Assembly: GCA_029549705.1 (NCBI GenBank)
Contig: JAKPIR010000167.1
Span: forward strand, 1-11,925
Reading direction: 5' to 3'
Source of the DNA: Pseudomonadota bacterium
GTDB lineage: Bacteria; Pseudomonadota; Gammaproteobacteria; Burkholderiales; Methylophilaceae
Length of the DNA stretch: 11,925 bases
Shown here piece after piece: positions 6,256 to 11,925 of this stretch. The notes beneath the pieces are model-generated. The model did no database searches and was not told the origin of the DNA. It saw nothing but the letters and a program-made list of their open reading frames with translations. Position 1 is the stretch's first letter. Each line of letters begins with the position of its first letter. The translations under genes were made by a program, and so were the position numbers.

Positions 6256-6702
6256 ATGAAAATTAAGTTATTTACGGCGGCACTGTTATTGTCTGCAATG
6301 TTCGGTGGCGCGTTTGCGGCTGATGTGGGGGTTTCAGTCAGTATTGGTCAACCTGGGTTTTACGGGCGAATTGATATTGGCGATTATCCTTACCCACCAC
6401 CACGAGTAATCTATCGCCAGCCTAGGATTGTCGAACGGGTGTACATAGAACGTGAGCCTATTTATTTACGTGTTCCGCCGGGGCATGCCAGAAATTGGCC
6501 CAAGTTTTGTGGCCGATACCATGCATGCGGTGAACCTGTATATTTTGTACAAGATAACTGGTATTACAATGATTATGCCCCGCATTATCGTGAAATTCAC
6601 CATGATGACAGGCGTGATGCCTATGACGACTCATACCATGGTAAGCAAAAAAATAAACATCAAAACAAAGGTAAAGCAAAAGAGAAAAATCATAAGCATT
6701 AG
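6256..6702 (+). CDS. Exported small protein with His/Lys-rich tail, unknown function
   Basis: The 148-residue product has a signal peptide (MKIKLFTAALLLSAMFGGAFA, cleaved near residue 21). The mature start DVGVSVSIGQPGFYGRIDIG is followed by a proline- and tyrosine-rich segment (YPYPPPRVIYRQP). One Cys pair (C85, C91) could form a disulfide in the periplasm. An aromatic segment VYFVQDNWYYNDYAPHY follows, then a tail with many His, Lys and Asp residues, ending KNHKH. Proteins of this layout are common in betaproteobacteria, without a known role. The His-rich end suggests metal or nucleic acid contact, by inference only. Two ATGs in tandem (6253 and 6256) follow AAGGTGG; the second has the better spacing. 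It lies 43 bases after the PRTase gene. Confidence 0.7.
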   Translation: MKIKLFTAALLLSAMFGGAFAADVGVSVSIGQPGFYGRIDIGDYPYPPPRVIYRQPRIVERVYIEREPIYLRVPPGHARNWPKFCGRYHACGEPVYFVQDNWYYNDYAPHYREIHHDDRRDAYDDSYHGKQKNKHQNKGKAKEKNHKH

Positions 6703-6729
6703 TGCGATGAGATACCTCGTTAGCTGTTA

Positions 6730-6758
6730 TTGCTATGCTTTTGCGTAGAAAATTTAAC
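6730..6758 (+). promoter_or_regulatory. Possible sigma70-type promoter for cbpA
   Basis: TTGCTA (6730-6735) and TTTAAC (6753-6758) are separated by 17 bases, each matching the consensus at four of six positions. They lie upstream of cbpA in the only gap of notable size between 6213 and 7734. Transcription would begin near 6765. No heat-shock sigma32 element was recognised. The match is weak and could be chance. Confidence 0.3.
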
Positions 6759-6782
6759 TAACAGGCGTTCAACAAACCAAAC

Positions 6783-7736
6783 ATGAAATTTAAAGATTAT
6801 TACGAAATTCTTGGAGTATCTCGGACGGCAACAAGTGATGAGATTAAAAAGGCTTATCGAAAACTTGCGCACCAGTATCATCCAGATATCTCAAAAGACC
6901 CTGCGGGAGAAGAAAAATTTAAAGAAATCGGTGAAGCGTATGCCACATTGAAAGATAGCGAAAAGCGAGCAGCTTATGACGCGTTAGGCAGTCACCCATC
7001 CGGCCAGGAATTCAGGCCGCCGCCAAATTGGTCAGGCAGTCAGGGCGGGCAGAGTTATTCATTTGACGACATCGATTTATCTGATTTATTTGCCAATTTT
7101 GCCGGCAGACGGCACGGTGAGCAACACCACGGCGGACATGGGCCAATACCGGGGCAGGATTATGAACTGGCCGTACAGATTTCACTGGAAGACGCCTATC
7201 ACGGCGCGATGGTTGATTTGAATTTCACCGTACCTGAATATGACAATCAGGGTCAACTCAAGCGCGTTGCGCATACTTTTAAAGCAAGAATTCCTAAGGG
7301 CGTGAGTCATGGCCAAAAGTTGCTGCTCAGAGGCAAAGGTGGCAAAGGCGCAAACGGCGGTAAAAATGGTAACCTATATTTAAATATCTCCTTCATTGCG
7401 CACTCATTATTTCGTGTAGCCGAGCATGATCTGTTGATTGATTTGCCGGTCACCGTTTGGGAGGCTACTCTAGGCGCAACTGTAAAAGTGCCCACTTTAG
7501 ATGGGCCAGTTAATCTTAAAATACCGGCTGGCATGAATAGCGGCAAAAAATTGCGGATCAAAGGCCATGGTTTGCCCAAGCAAAATCAAGCACATGGTGA
7601 TCTTTTTGCTGTGTTGCAAATTGTTGTTACGCCCAACCCGTCTGAACAAGAAGTAGCATTGATGAAACAGTTGGCGGATATTTCAAGTTTTAATCCGCGC
7701 ACCCACTTTGGATTGGATACTACCAATGAAAAATAA
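6783..7736 (+). CDS. cbpA: CbpA, DnaJ-type curved DNA-binding co-chaperone
   Basis: This is a 317-residue Hsp40. The J domain (residues 1-69) contains the HPD motif at 33-35 needed to stimulate DnaK ATPase. A Gly/Ser/Asp-rich linker (70-125) contains DLSDLFANFAG and an unusual His cluster (HGEQHHGGHG, 111-120). It is followed by the two C-terminal substrate-binding beta domains (about 127-305; RIPKGVSHGQKLLLRGKGGKG, then KIPAGMNSGKKLRIKGHGLP). The CxxCxGxG zinc repeats of true DnaJ are absent, which makes this CbpA rather than DnaJ. In E. coli CbpA also binds curved DNA and is inhibited by CbpM, whose gene overlaps this one here. No Shine-Dalgarno sequence stands close to the ATG; the start is set by the J-domain beginning KDYYEILGV. 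Confidence 0.95.
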   Translation: MKFKDYYEILGVSRTATSDEIKKAYRKLAHQYHPDISKDPAGEEKFKEIGEAYATLKDSEKRAAYDALGSHPSGQEFRPPPNWSGSQGGQSYSFDDIDLSDLFANFAGRRHGEQHHGGHGPIPGQDYELAVQISLEDAYHGAMVDLNFTVPEYDNQGQLKRVAHTFKARIPKGVSHGQKLLLRGKGGKGANGGKNGNLYLNISFIAHSLFRVAEHDLLIDLPVTVWEATLGATVKVPTLDGPVNLKIPAGMNSGKKLRIKGHGLPKQNQAHGDLFAVLQIVVTPNPSEQEVALMKQLADISSFNPRTHFGLDTTNEK

Positions 7737-8058
7737 TGACGCAGAGTTGTTGTGGCTAGATGAACACCATGAGGTTACTGCAAGTGAGCTCTTAGAACTT
7801 TCGGGTTTATCTGCTGAAGAACTTGAATGGCTAGTAGAAACCGGTGCTCTAAACCCTATTCGATGTGTTCCAGCAGCGGTGACGCAGCAAAGCCAAGCGT
7901 GGTGCTTTAGTGGCCAATGTCTTGTTGCCATCAGAACGGTTTCAAGACTGAAGCGAGATTTTGATTTGGCACCCGATGCATTGAGTTTAACCTTGGTGCT
8001 TCTGGAGCGCATTCGAGTGCTCGAGCAACAATTGCTGCAAAATAATTCGCAGGCATAA
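7726..8058 (+). CDS. cbpM: CbpM, chaperone modulator
   Basis: This 110-residue protein is of MerR-like helical type. The start is LLWLDEHHEVTASELLELSG, then LSAEELEWLVETGAL (helix-turn-helix-like), and the end is a coiled coil (LSLTLVLLERIRVLEQQLLQ). Family members bind the J domain of CbpA and block its action on DnaK. The ATG at 7726 lies inside the last codons of cbpA, giving an 11-base overlap, so the pair should be made in a linked ratio. A TTG six codons earlier is possible but adds nothing family-like. The sequence is divergent from E. coli CbpM; the assignment rests on size, layout and the cbpA neighbour. Confidence 0.88.
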   Translation: MKNNDAELLWLDEHHEVTASELLELSGLSAEELEWLVETGALNPIRCVPAAVTQQSQAWCFSGQCLVAIRTVSRLKRDFDLAPDALSLTLVLLERIRVLEQQLLQNNSQA

Positions 8059-8141
8059 AGTACTTGCGCATGCTATTTTTAATCTTTATTTAATAGAAAA
8101 TGCTTCTTTAAAATCCTTTAACTTAAGCGCAACCTTTTTCT

Positions 8142-8190
8142 ATGCCCTGTAAGCCTTGTAAATAAAGGCTCACAGGGCATTATTTTTTTC
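8142..8190 (+). terminator. Strong intrinsic terminator after cbpM
   Basis: Arms 8142-8157 and 8165-8180 pair over 16 positions with a single A-C mismatch, leaving a 7-base loop. A T-rich tail follows (8181-8189, seven Ts in a row). It is the first clear terminator on the plus strand after 2742, so it probably closes the long stress-gene transcript. The outer stem starts AT/AT, so on the opposite strand it has no matching T run. Confidence 0.9.
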
Positions 8191-8247
8191 TCGGGCGATT
8201 TTTGTTTATTTTTTAGTCTTTTTTTGTAGGTAAAAAACAATTTTACA

Positions 8248-8280
8248 ATTAAGGTTATGTTAAGAATCGCGTTCTAAGAT
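8248..8280 (+). promoter_or_regulatory. Cytochrome operon promoter with PmrA/QseB-type direct repeat
   Basis: ATTAAG (8248-8253) and GTTAAG (8259-8264) form a direct repeat with an 11-base period. This matches the TTAAK-N6-TTAAK boxes bound by the PmrA/QseB group of OmpR-type regulators. Exactly 10 bases downstream lies TAAGAT (8275-8280), a plausible -10 element, and no good -35 is present. That is the layout of activator-dependent promoters in which the box replaces the -35. Transcription would start near 8287. AT-rich runs (8191-8245) upstream could help the polymerase bind. The QseB-like regulator is encoded in the same operon, so feedback is likely. Confidence 0.6.
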
Positions 8281-8312
8281 GCACTTAACTTTAAATGAAA
8301 AGGAGTGCAAAA

Positions 8313-8975
8313 ATGGAAACGATTACGTATCAACGACAAAAAATTTACGATCCCGTATTGCGTTTGATTCACCTTTGGAATGGGCTGGCGATTGTCTTTT
8401 TGATGACAACCATTTGGTTGTCAGAGTTATTTGAAAAAGGCGTAGGTGAAGACACTTTATGGCAGATGCATATTTATATCGGCTACGCATTAGTGGTGGG
8501 CGTGGTCGCGCGCTTGGTGTGGGGCTTTGTGGGGCCGCACCATGCTCGGTTTTCAGATATGTGGCATCCAGTAGCTTGGTGGGGTGCGGTTCGGCATTTT
8601 AACTTTAAAGCCACACCGCGTTTTGGCCATAACACGCTCGCCAGCGGGGCTTATTTGCTCGTGTATGGCTTACTTGTCATGATGGCGGTGACTGGGTTAG
8701 GGCTTGCCGCCATTGAGCACAGTGCTGGGCCTTTCAATGCTTGGTTTGGTGACATGGCTTGGTTAGAAGACTTTTTTGAAGAGCCGCACGAAATTATTTA
8801 CTACTTTTTAATGGGCTTTGTCGTCATCCATATCGCCGCACTTATCTGGCATGAAGTAAAAGATAAGACGCCATTGGCGCAAGCAATGGTGACCGGCTAT
8901 CAATATGAAATTGAATCCAATTCATCACAAATTGCTGAAACCAGCCAACACATACAAGGAGAGCATCATGCGTAA
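8313..8975 (+). CDS. Cytochrome b561-type membrane protein
   Basis: This 220-residue di-heme b-type membrane cytochrome has about four transmembrane helices (roughly residues 15-37, 52-73, 110-133 and 161-181). Candidate heme ligands in or near helices are H20 (RLIHLWNG), H53 (QMHIYIGYA), H159 and H173 (VVIHIAALIWHE). It matches the CytB/COG3658 group related to hydrogenase b subunits. These pass electrons from membrane quinol to periplasmic cytochromes. The tail is polar and His-containing. AAGGAG lies 7 bases before the ATG at 8313. An in-frame ATG at 8295 would place this Shine-Dalgarno sequence inside the gene and is rejected. It leads the SHP and diheme cytochrome operon and overlaps the next gene by 8 bases. 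Confidence 0.92.
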   Translation: METITYQRQKIYDPVLRLIHLWNGLAIVFLMTTIWLSELFEKGVGEDTLWQMHIYIGYALVVGVVARLVWGFVGPHHARFSDMWHPVAWWGAVRHFNFKATPRFGHNTLASGAYLLVYGLLVMMAVTGLGLAAIEHSAGPFNAWFGDMAWLEDFFEEPHEIIYYFLMGFVVIHIAALIWHEVKDKTPLAQAMVTGYQYEIESNSSQIAETSQHIQGEHHA

Positions 8976-9375
8976 GACTATCTTACTTATCGGATTATTA
9001 TTAAGTTTTAATACATTTGCTGCACCACCTCAAGAACTACTTAAACAGTATGAGGTGCAGGCTAAACAAGAGCATTCTGCATTCACAGGATTTTCAGCAG
9101 AAAAAGGCGCAACATTTTTTAAAACAGAACGCGTGCATAGCGATGGCAAAAATGTGAGTTGTGCCACTTGCCACACGGCTGACCCGCGTAACCAAGGCAA
9201 AACACGCGCGAATAAGGTCATTGAGCCTATGGCGCCAATCGTTAACCCCAAACGTTTTACCGATGCAGCAAAAGTAGAAAAATGGTTTGGCAGAAATTGT
9301 AAGGATGTGCTGGAGCGTGCTTGTACTGCGCAAGAAAAAGGCGATTACATCAGTTACATGTTAAGTATTAAATAA
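8968..9375 (+). CDS. SHP-type monoheme cytochrome c (DUF1924)
   Basis: This is a 135-residue precursor with a signal peptide (MRKTILLIGLLLSFNTFAA, cleaved near residue 19). The heme c site is CATCH (C65, C68, H69). The following VIEPMAPIVNPKRFTDAAKV and WFGRNCKDVLERACTAQEKGDY are hallmarks of the sphaeroides heme protein family (DUF1924). In that family a conserved Asn is the sixth heme ligand and is displaced by O2 or NO. N110 next to C111, with C119 8 residues on (likely disulfide), best fits that Asn by spacing; this mapping is inferred. AAGGAG precedes the ATG at 8968. The start lies within the cytochrome b561 gene end, and the diheme cytochrome follows 12 bases later. The protein is periplasmic. 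Confidence 0.92.
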   Translation: MRKTILLIGLLLSFNTFAAPPQELLKQYEVQAKQEHSAFTGFSAEKGATFFKTERVHSDGKNVSCATCHTADPRNQGKTRANKVIEPMAPIVNPKRFTDAAKVEKWFGRNCKDVLERACTAQEKGDYISYMLSIK

Positions 9376-9387
9376 AGGAGAATCATC

Positions 9388-9900
9388 ATGAAAAAATGGA
9401 TGCAACTATTATTACTTTTAACGAGCGTGAGCTCAACAAGTGCCCTGCTTGCCAGTGGCGGAATGGAAGAAGGCGGTAGGTCAATGCCTGTGGAGAGCAA
9501 TGCAAAATGGGCGGCAGAATGCAGCAGTTGTCATATGTTGTATCACCCAGGCCTATTGCCAGAGCGGTCTTGGCATAAAATGATGTCGGGCCTCGATAAA
9601 CATTTTGGTGAGAATGCGAGCCTAGATGCCACCACACAAAAAGAGATTACCGCTTTTCTTGCATTGAACAGTGCCGATAAACAAGATAATCGTCGCGCTA
9701 AGCGCATAAATCAGTCAATTCCTGCTAATTCAACGCCATTGCGCATTACCGAAACACGCTACTTTACGAGTAAGCACGATGAAGTTTCTGCCAATACATT
9801 TAAACGCAAAAGCATTGGCAGTGCATCAAACTGTGTGGCGTGTCATAAAAATGCTGAAAAAGGTGATTTTTCAGAGTCACAGATTAAGATTCCGCGTTAA
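9388..9900 (+). CDS. Diheme cytochrome c (DHC)
   Basis: This 170-residue exported cytochrome has a signal peptide (MKKWMQLLLLLTSVSSTSALLA, cleaved near residue 22) and two heme c sites, CSSCH (45-49) and CVACH (149-153), one near each end. PVESNAKWAAECSSCHMLYHPGLLPERSWHKMM is split into the first heme and a WxxM helix typical of the DHC family. ITETRYFTSKH and the second heme follow, and the end is a basic IKIPR. DHC is the known electron donor to SHP and is usually encoded beside it and a cytochrome b, exactly as here. A good AAGGAG precedes the ATG. The stop lies 9 bases before the response regulator, so regulation and electron carriers share one transcript. Confidence 0.93.
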   Translation: MKKWMQLLLLLTSVSSTSALLASGGMEEGGRSMPVESNAKWAAECSSCHMLYHPGLLPERSWHKMMSGLDKHFGENASLDATTQKEITAFLALNSADKQDNRRAKRINQSIPANSTPLRITETRYFTSKHDEVSANTFKRKSIGSASNCVACHKNAEKGDFSESQIKIPR

Positions 9901-9909
9901 TATAAAGGC

Positions 9910-10575
9910 ATGCGAATTCTGTTAGTAGAAGATGATGCCCTGCTGGGCGATGGCGTGCGAGCCGGCTTAAAGCAGGCCGGCTTTGCGGTGGACTGGTCGC
10001 AAGATGGCCAAGCCGCAAAACTTGCCCTACAAACAGAAGATTATGCAGTGGTGGTGCTCGATCTAGGCCTACCAAAATTAAGCGGCACAGACTTACTTAA
10101 ATGGTTGCGCGCTACGCATTCCAAGGTTCCGGTGTTAGTGCTCACTGCGCGTGATACTGTTGCTGACCGTGTATCTGGCTTAAATGCAGGGGCAGATGAT
10201 TACTTAATTAAACCGTTTGATTTAGATGAATTAATTGCACGTATCAATGCGCTTTTGCGTCGTAGCGCAGGTCAAGTCACGCAAAGTTTACAGCATGGCA
10301 GCATTATTCTTACCCCCGAAACGCATCAAGTAACGCTAGAGGGTAAAAGCGTCGAGCTGTCAGCGCGAGAGTTTACATTATTGCACGAGCTGTTGTTGCA
10401 CGTTGGCCGCGTACAGTCACGCGAGCAATTAGAGCAGCATTTATACGGCTGGGGTGAAGAAGTCGAGAGTAATTCGATTGAAGTGCATGTTCATCATTTA
10501 AGAAAAAAACTGGGCAGTAATTTGATTCGCACCTTACGTGGAGTGGGTTATGTGATTGATCAGGATAAGCCATGA
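9910..10575 (+). CDS. QseB/PmrA-like OmpR-family response regulator
   Basis: The 221-residue regulator has a receiver domain (1-115) with acidic pocket E7/D8/D9, phosphoacceptor D51 (VVLDLGLPKLSG), T79 and K101 (YLIKPFDLDEL). A winged-helix DNA-binding domain follows (about 125-218; LSAREFTLLHELLLHVGRVQSREQL split by the usual linker, then VHVHHLRKKLG and IRTLRGVGYVI). The LRTLRGVGY end and MRILLVEDDALLGDGV start are those of the QseB/PmrA group, whose members bind TTAA-type direct repeats. A matching repeat is present at 8248-8264. The ATG is 9 bases after the diheme cytochrome stop, with AAAGG too close to be ideal, so translation probably relies on coupling. The stop overlaps the kinase start as ATGA. 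Confidence 0.93.
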   Translation: MRILLVEDDALLGDGVRAGLKQAGFAVDWSQDGQAAKLALQTEDYAVVVLDLGLPKLSGTDLLKWLRATHSKVPVLVLTARDTVADRVSGLNAGADDYLIKPFDLDELIARINALLRRSAGQVTQSLQHGSIILTPETHQVTLEGKSVELSAREFTLLHELLLHVGRVQSREQLEQHLYGWGEEVESNSIEVHVHHLRKKLGSNLIRTLRGVGYVIDQDKP

Positions 10576-11925
10576 GTATGCGCTCACTCAGGTTGCGTCT
10601 GGTGTTATTGTTGTCCGCTGGCCTTGGTCTTGTTTGGTTGGTTACCGCATGGTTTACGCATTTAGAATCGCGTGAAGAAATTGACCGCTTATTTGATGCG
10701 CAACTCGCCCAATCTGCTCAAGTGCTATTAGGCACAACGCGGCATGAAATACACGAGCGCATTGAGCATGGCGAAGAAGAAATTGCCATCAAGCACGAGT
10801 ATGAGCAAAAATTGGCCTTTCAAATTTGGGATGAACATAATCTATTGATGCGCTCAACCTCGGCGCCAACGACGGTGATGGCCAGTAATCGCGAAGGCTT
10901 TAGCGAAGCCATCATTGATGACGCTACTTGGCGGGTGCTCACCCGTTGGGATTCGCACCATGAATTTATGATACAAGTGGCTGAGCCTTTATCTGGCCGT
11001 GAGGCTTTGGCGCGGCATATTACGCTAAAGATGTTCATGCCTACATTTTTTGCTTTGCCCGTGCTGGCGCTGCTAATTTGGTTTGGTGTTGGCGCAGGCC
11101 TAAAGCCCTTAAATACACTTAAGCAGGAAGTGAAACAGAGAACTGCAAATCGCTTAGAGCCTGTGGCGATGACGGACGTGCCCGAAGAAGTGGCGCCTTT
11201 AGTGCAATCGCTCAACGATTTATTTGCCAGATTAGCTGAAGCCTTTGAGGGCGAACGCCGCTTTACTGCAGATGCTGCACATGAATTACGCACGCCGCTA
11301 GCGGCACTTAAAATTCAAGCGCAAGTTGCCTTACGCGCAAAAGACGGCGCGGAACGCCAAAAGGCGCTAGAAAATGTATTGCACGGCGTGGATCGTGCCA
11401 CTCGATTGGTTGAGCAATTGTTAACCTTGGCAAGAGTAGACCCGGAAACTGCACTTACGCATTACCATCCGCTTGATTTGCATGCGTTGGCAAGTAGCGT
11501 TTTGGCGGATTTGGCGCCACTCGCGCAAGCCAAAAAAATTGAGCTGCAACTGGCTGACGGCACACCTTGTCAGGTGGTAGGCGATGAAATTCAATTGGGC
11601 TTGCTGCTACGCAATTTAATGGACAATGCCATTCGCTACACACCAGATGGCGGCCAAGTAAGCGTGAAAGTTTATGAAGGCCGTGTATCTGAAAGCGTTG
11701 TGTATGAAAGCCATGCGCCAGATCATTCTGGTACGGTGCTTGAAATTGCAGACACTGGGCCAGGTATTTCGCCATCAGAGCGCGAACAAGTACAAAAGCG
11801 TTTTTATCGCATCGCAGGCAGTGGCGAAGAAGGTAGCGGTTTAGGATTGTCGATTGTGCAGCGTATCGCCACGTTACACGGTGCCACACTAGAACTTCAA
11901 GATCGGCCACTTGGCAATGGCCTGT
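10572..11925 (+). CDS. QseC-like membrane sensor histidine kinase (3' end cut)
   Basis: The frame stays open to the right edge, giving 451 codons; family members are about 450 residues, so only a few are missing. Transmembrane helix 1 is about residues 9-28 and helix 2 about 155-176. Between them lies a periplasmic sensor of about 125 residues with a Glu/His-rich segment (58-80). A HAMP-like linker is followed by the H-box FTADAAHELRTPLAAL (phosphorylated H237), N-box RNLMDNAIRYTPDGG (347-361), G1 DTGPGI (394-399) and G2 GSGLGLSIV (421-429). GERRFTADAAHELRTPLAAL is typical of QseC/PmrB kinases. The start overlaps the regulator stop. The signal is unknown; the operon suggests something linked to the cytochromes, such as redox state, NO or metal. 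Confidence 0.93.
   Translation, partial: MSMRSLRLRLVLLLSAGLGLVWLVTAWFTHLESREEIDRLFDAQLAQSAQVLLGTTRHEIHERIEHGEEEIAIKHEYEQKLAFQIWDEHNLLMRSTSAPTTVMASNREGFSEAIIDDATWRVLTRWDSHHEFMIQVAEPLSGREALARHITLKMFMPTFFALPVLALLIWFGVGAGLKPLNTLKQEVKQRTANRLEPVAMTDVPEEVAPLVQSLNDLFARLAEAFEGERRFTADAAHELRTPLAALKIQAQVALRAKDGAERQKALENVLHGVDRATRLVEQLLTLARVDPETALTHYHPLDLHALASSVLADLAPLAQAKKIELQLADGTPCQVVGDEIQLGLLLRNLMDNAIRYTPDGGQVSVKVYEGRVSESVVYESHAPDHSGTVLEIADTGPGISPSEREQVQKRFYRIAGSGEEGSGLGLSIVQRIATLHGATLELQDRPLGNGL

Noticed and set aside
6452..6748. Second plus-strand frame overlapping the exported His-rich protein
   Set aside because: It is out of frame with a gene that has signal peptide and start site, and shows no domain of its own.
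6783..7736. DnaJ
   Set aside because: The zinc-finger CxxCxGxG repeats are missing, and the overlapping cbpM gene identifies it as cbpA.
10820..11293. 157-codon minus-strand open frame opposite the kinase sensor region
   Set aside because: It is Ser/Ala/Lys-rich low-complexity translation and antisense to a clear kinase; it is a shadow of codon bias.
11455..11910. Long minus-strand open frame opposite the QseC-like kinase
   Set aside because: The plus strand there encodes the N-box, G1 and G2 motifs in full; the minus frame has no recognisable domain and no ribosome binding site.
1..11925. CRISPR array, insertion sequence, tRNA or rRNA gene
   Set aside because: No regularly spaced repeats, transposase frames, terminal inverted repeats or RNA gene sequences were seen on either strand.

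Overview
The window comes from a betaproteobacterium. Protein resemblances and a base composition that looks moderate (roughly mid-40s % GC by eye, not computed) suggest the Methylophilaceae (Methylotenera/Methylophilus-like). That placement is an inference from family resemblance; no rRNA or taxonomic marker is present. The gene content is chromosomal: no transposase, integrase, tRNA, rRNA or CRISPR array was seen.

Left part (1-2497, minus strand): the N-terminal end of a sodium:calcium antiporter, then a FixJ-type LuxR-family response regulator (331-948) and a soluble two-PAS FixL/NodV-like histidine kinase (1001-2497), together a cytoplasmic two-component system. A 29-codon plus-strand reading frame resembling a truncated secreted protein sits in the gap before the antiporter.

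Divergent control region (2498-2765): it holds a perfect TAAGGG-N4-CCCTTA palindrome and, just upstream of the first plus-strand gene, a long RNA-hairpin-like element (16-bp stem with a T run) with competing alternative pairings. This resembles an attenuator leader or a small RNA.

Central part (2766-8190, plus strand): a closely packed series of stress/envelope-type genes. In order: a DUF2934 protein, a small stand-alone PAS protein, an exported carboxypeptidase-regulatory-like protein, a yqjD-yqjE-yqjK-like trio of membrane-associated proteins, two phosphoribosyltransferase-fold proteins (one with a degenerate PRPP loop), an exported His/Lys-tailed protein, and the co-chaperone pair cbpA-cbpM. 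A strong intrinsic terminator closes the series at 8142-8190.

Right part (8248-11925, plus strand): a promoter with a PmrA/QseB-type direct repeat drives a membrane cytochrome b561, an SHP-type monoheme cytochrome c (DUF1924), a diheme cytochrome c, and a QseB/QseC-like two-component system whose kinase is cut by the window edge a few codons before its expected end. The cytochromes probably form a small electron-transfer chain from the membrane to an oxygen- or NO-binding heme protein in the periplasm. The downstream regulator is the natural candidate to act on the repeat at the operon promoter.
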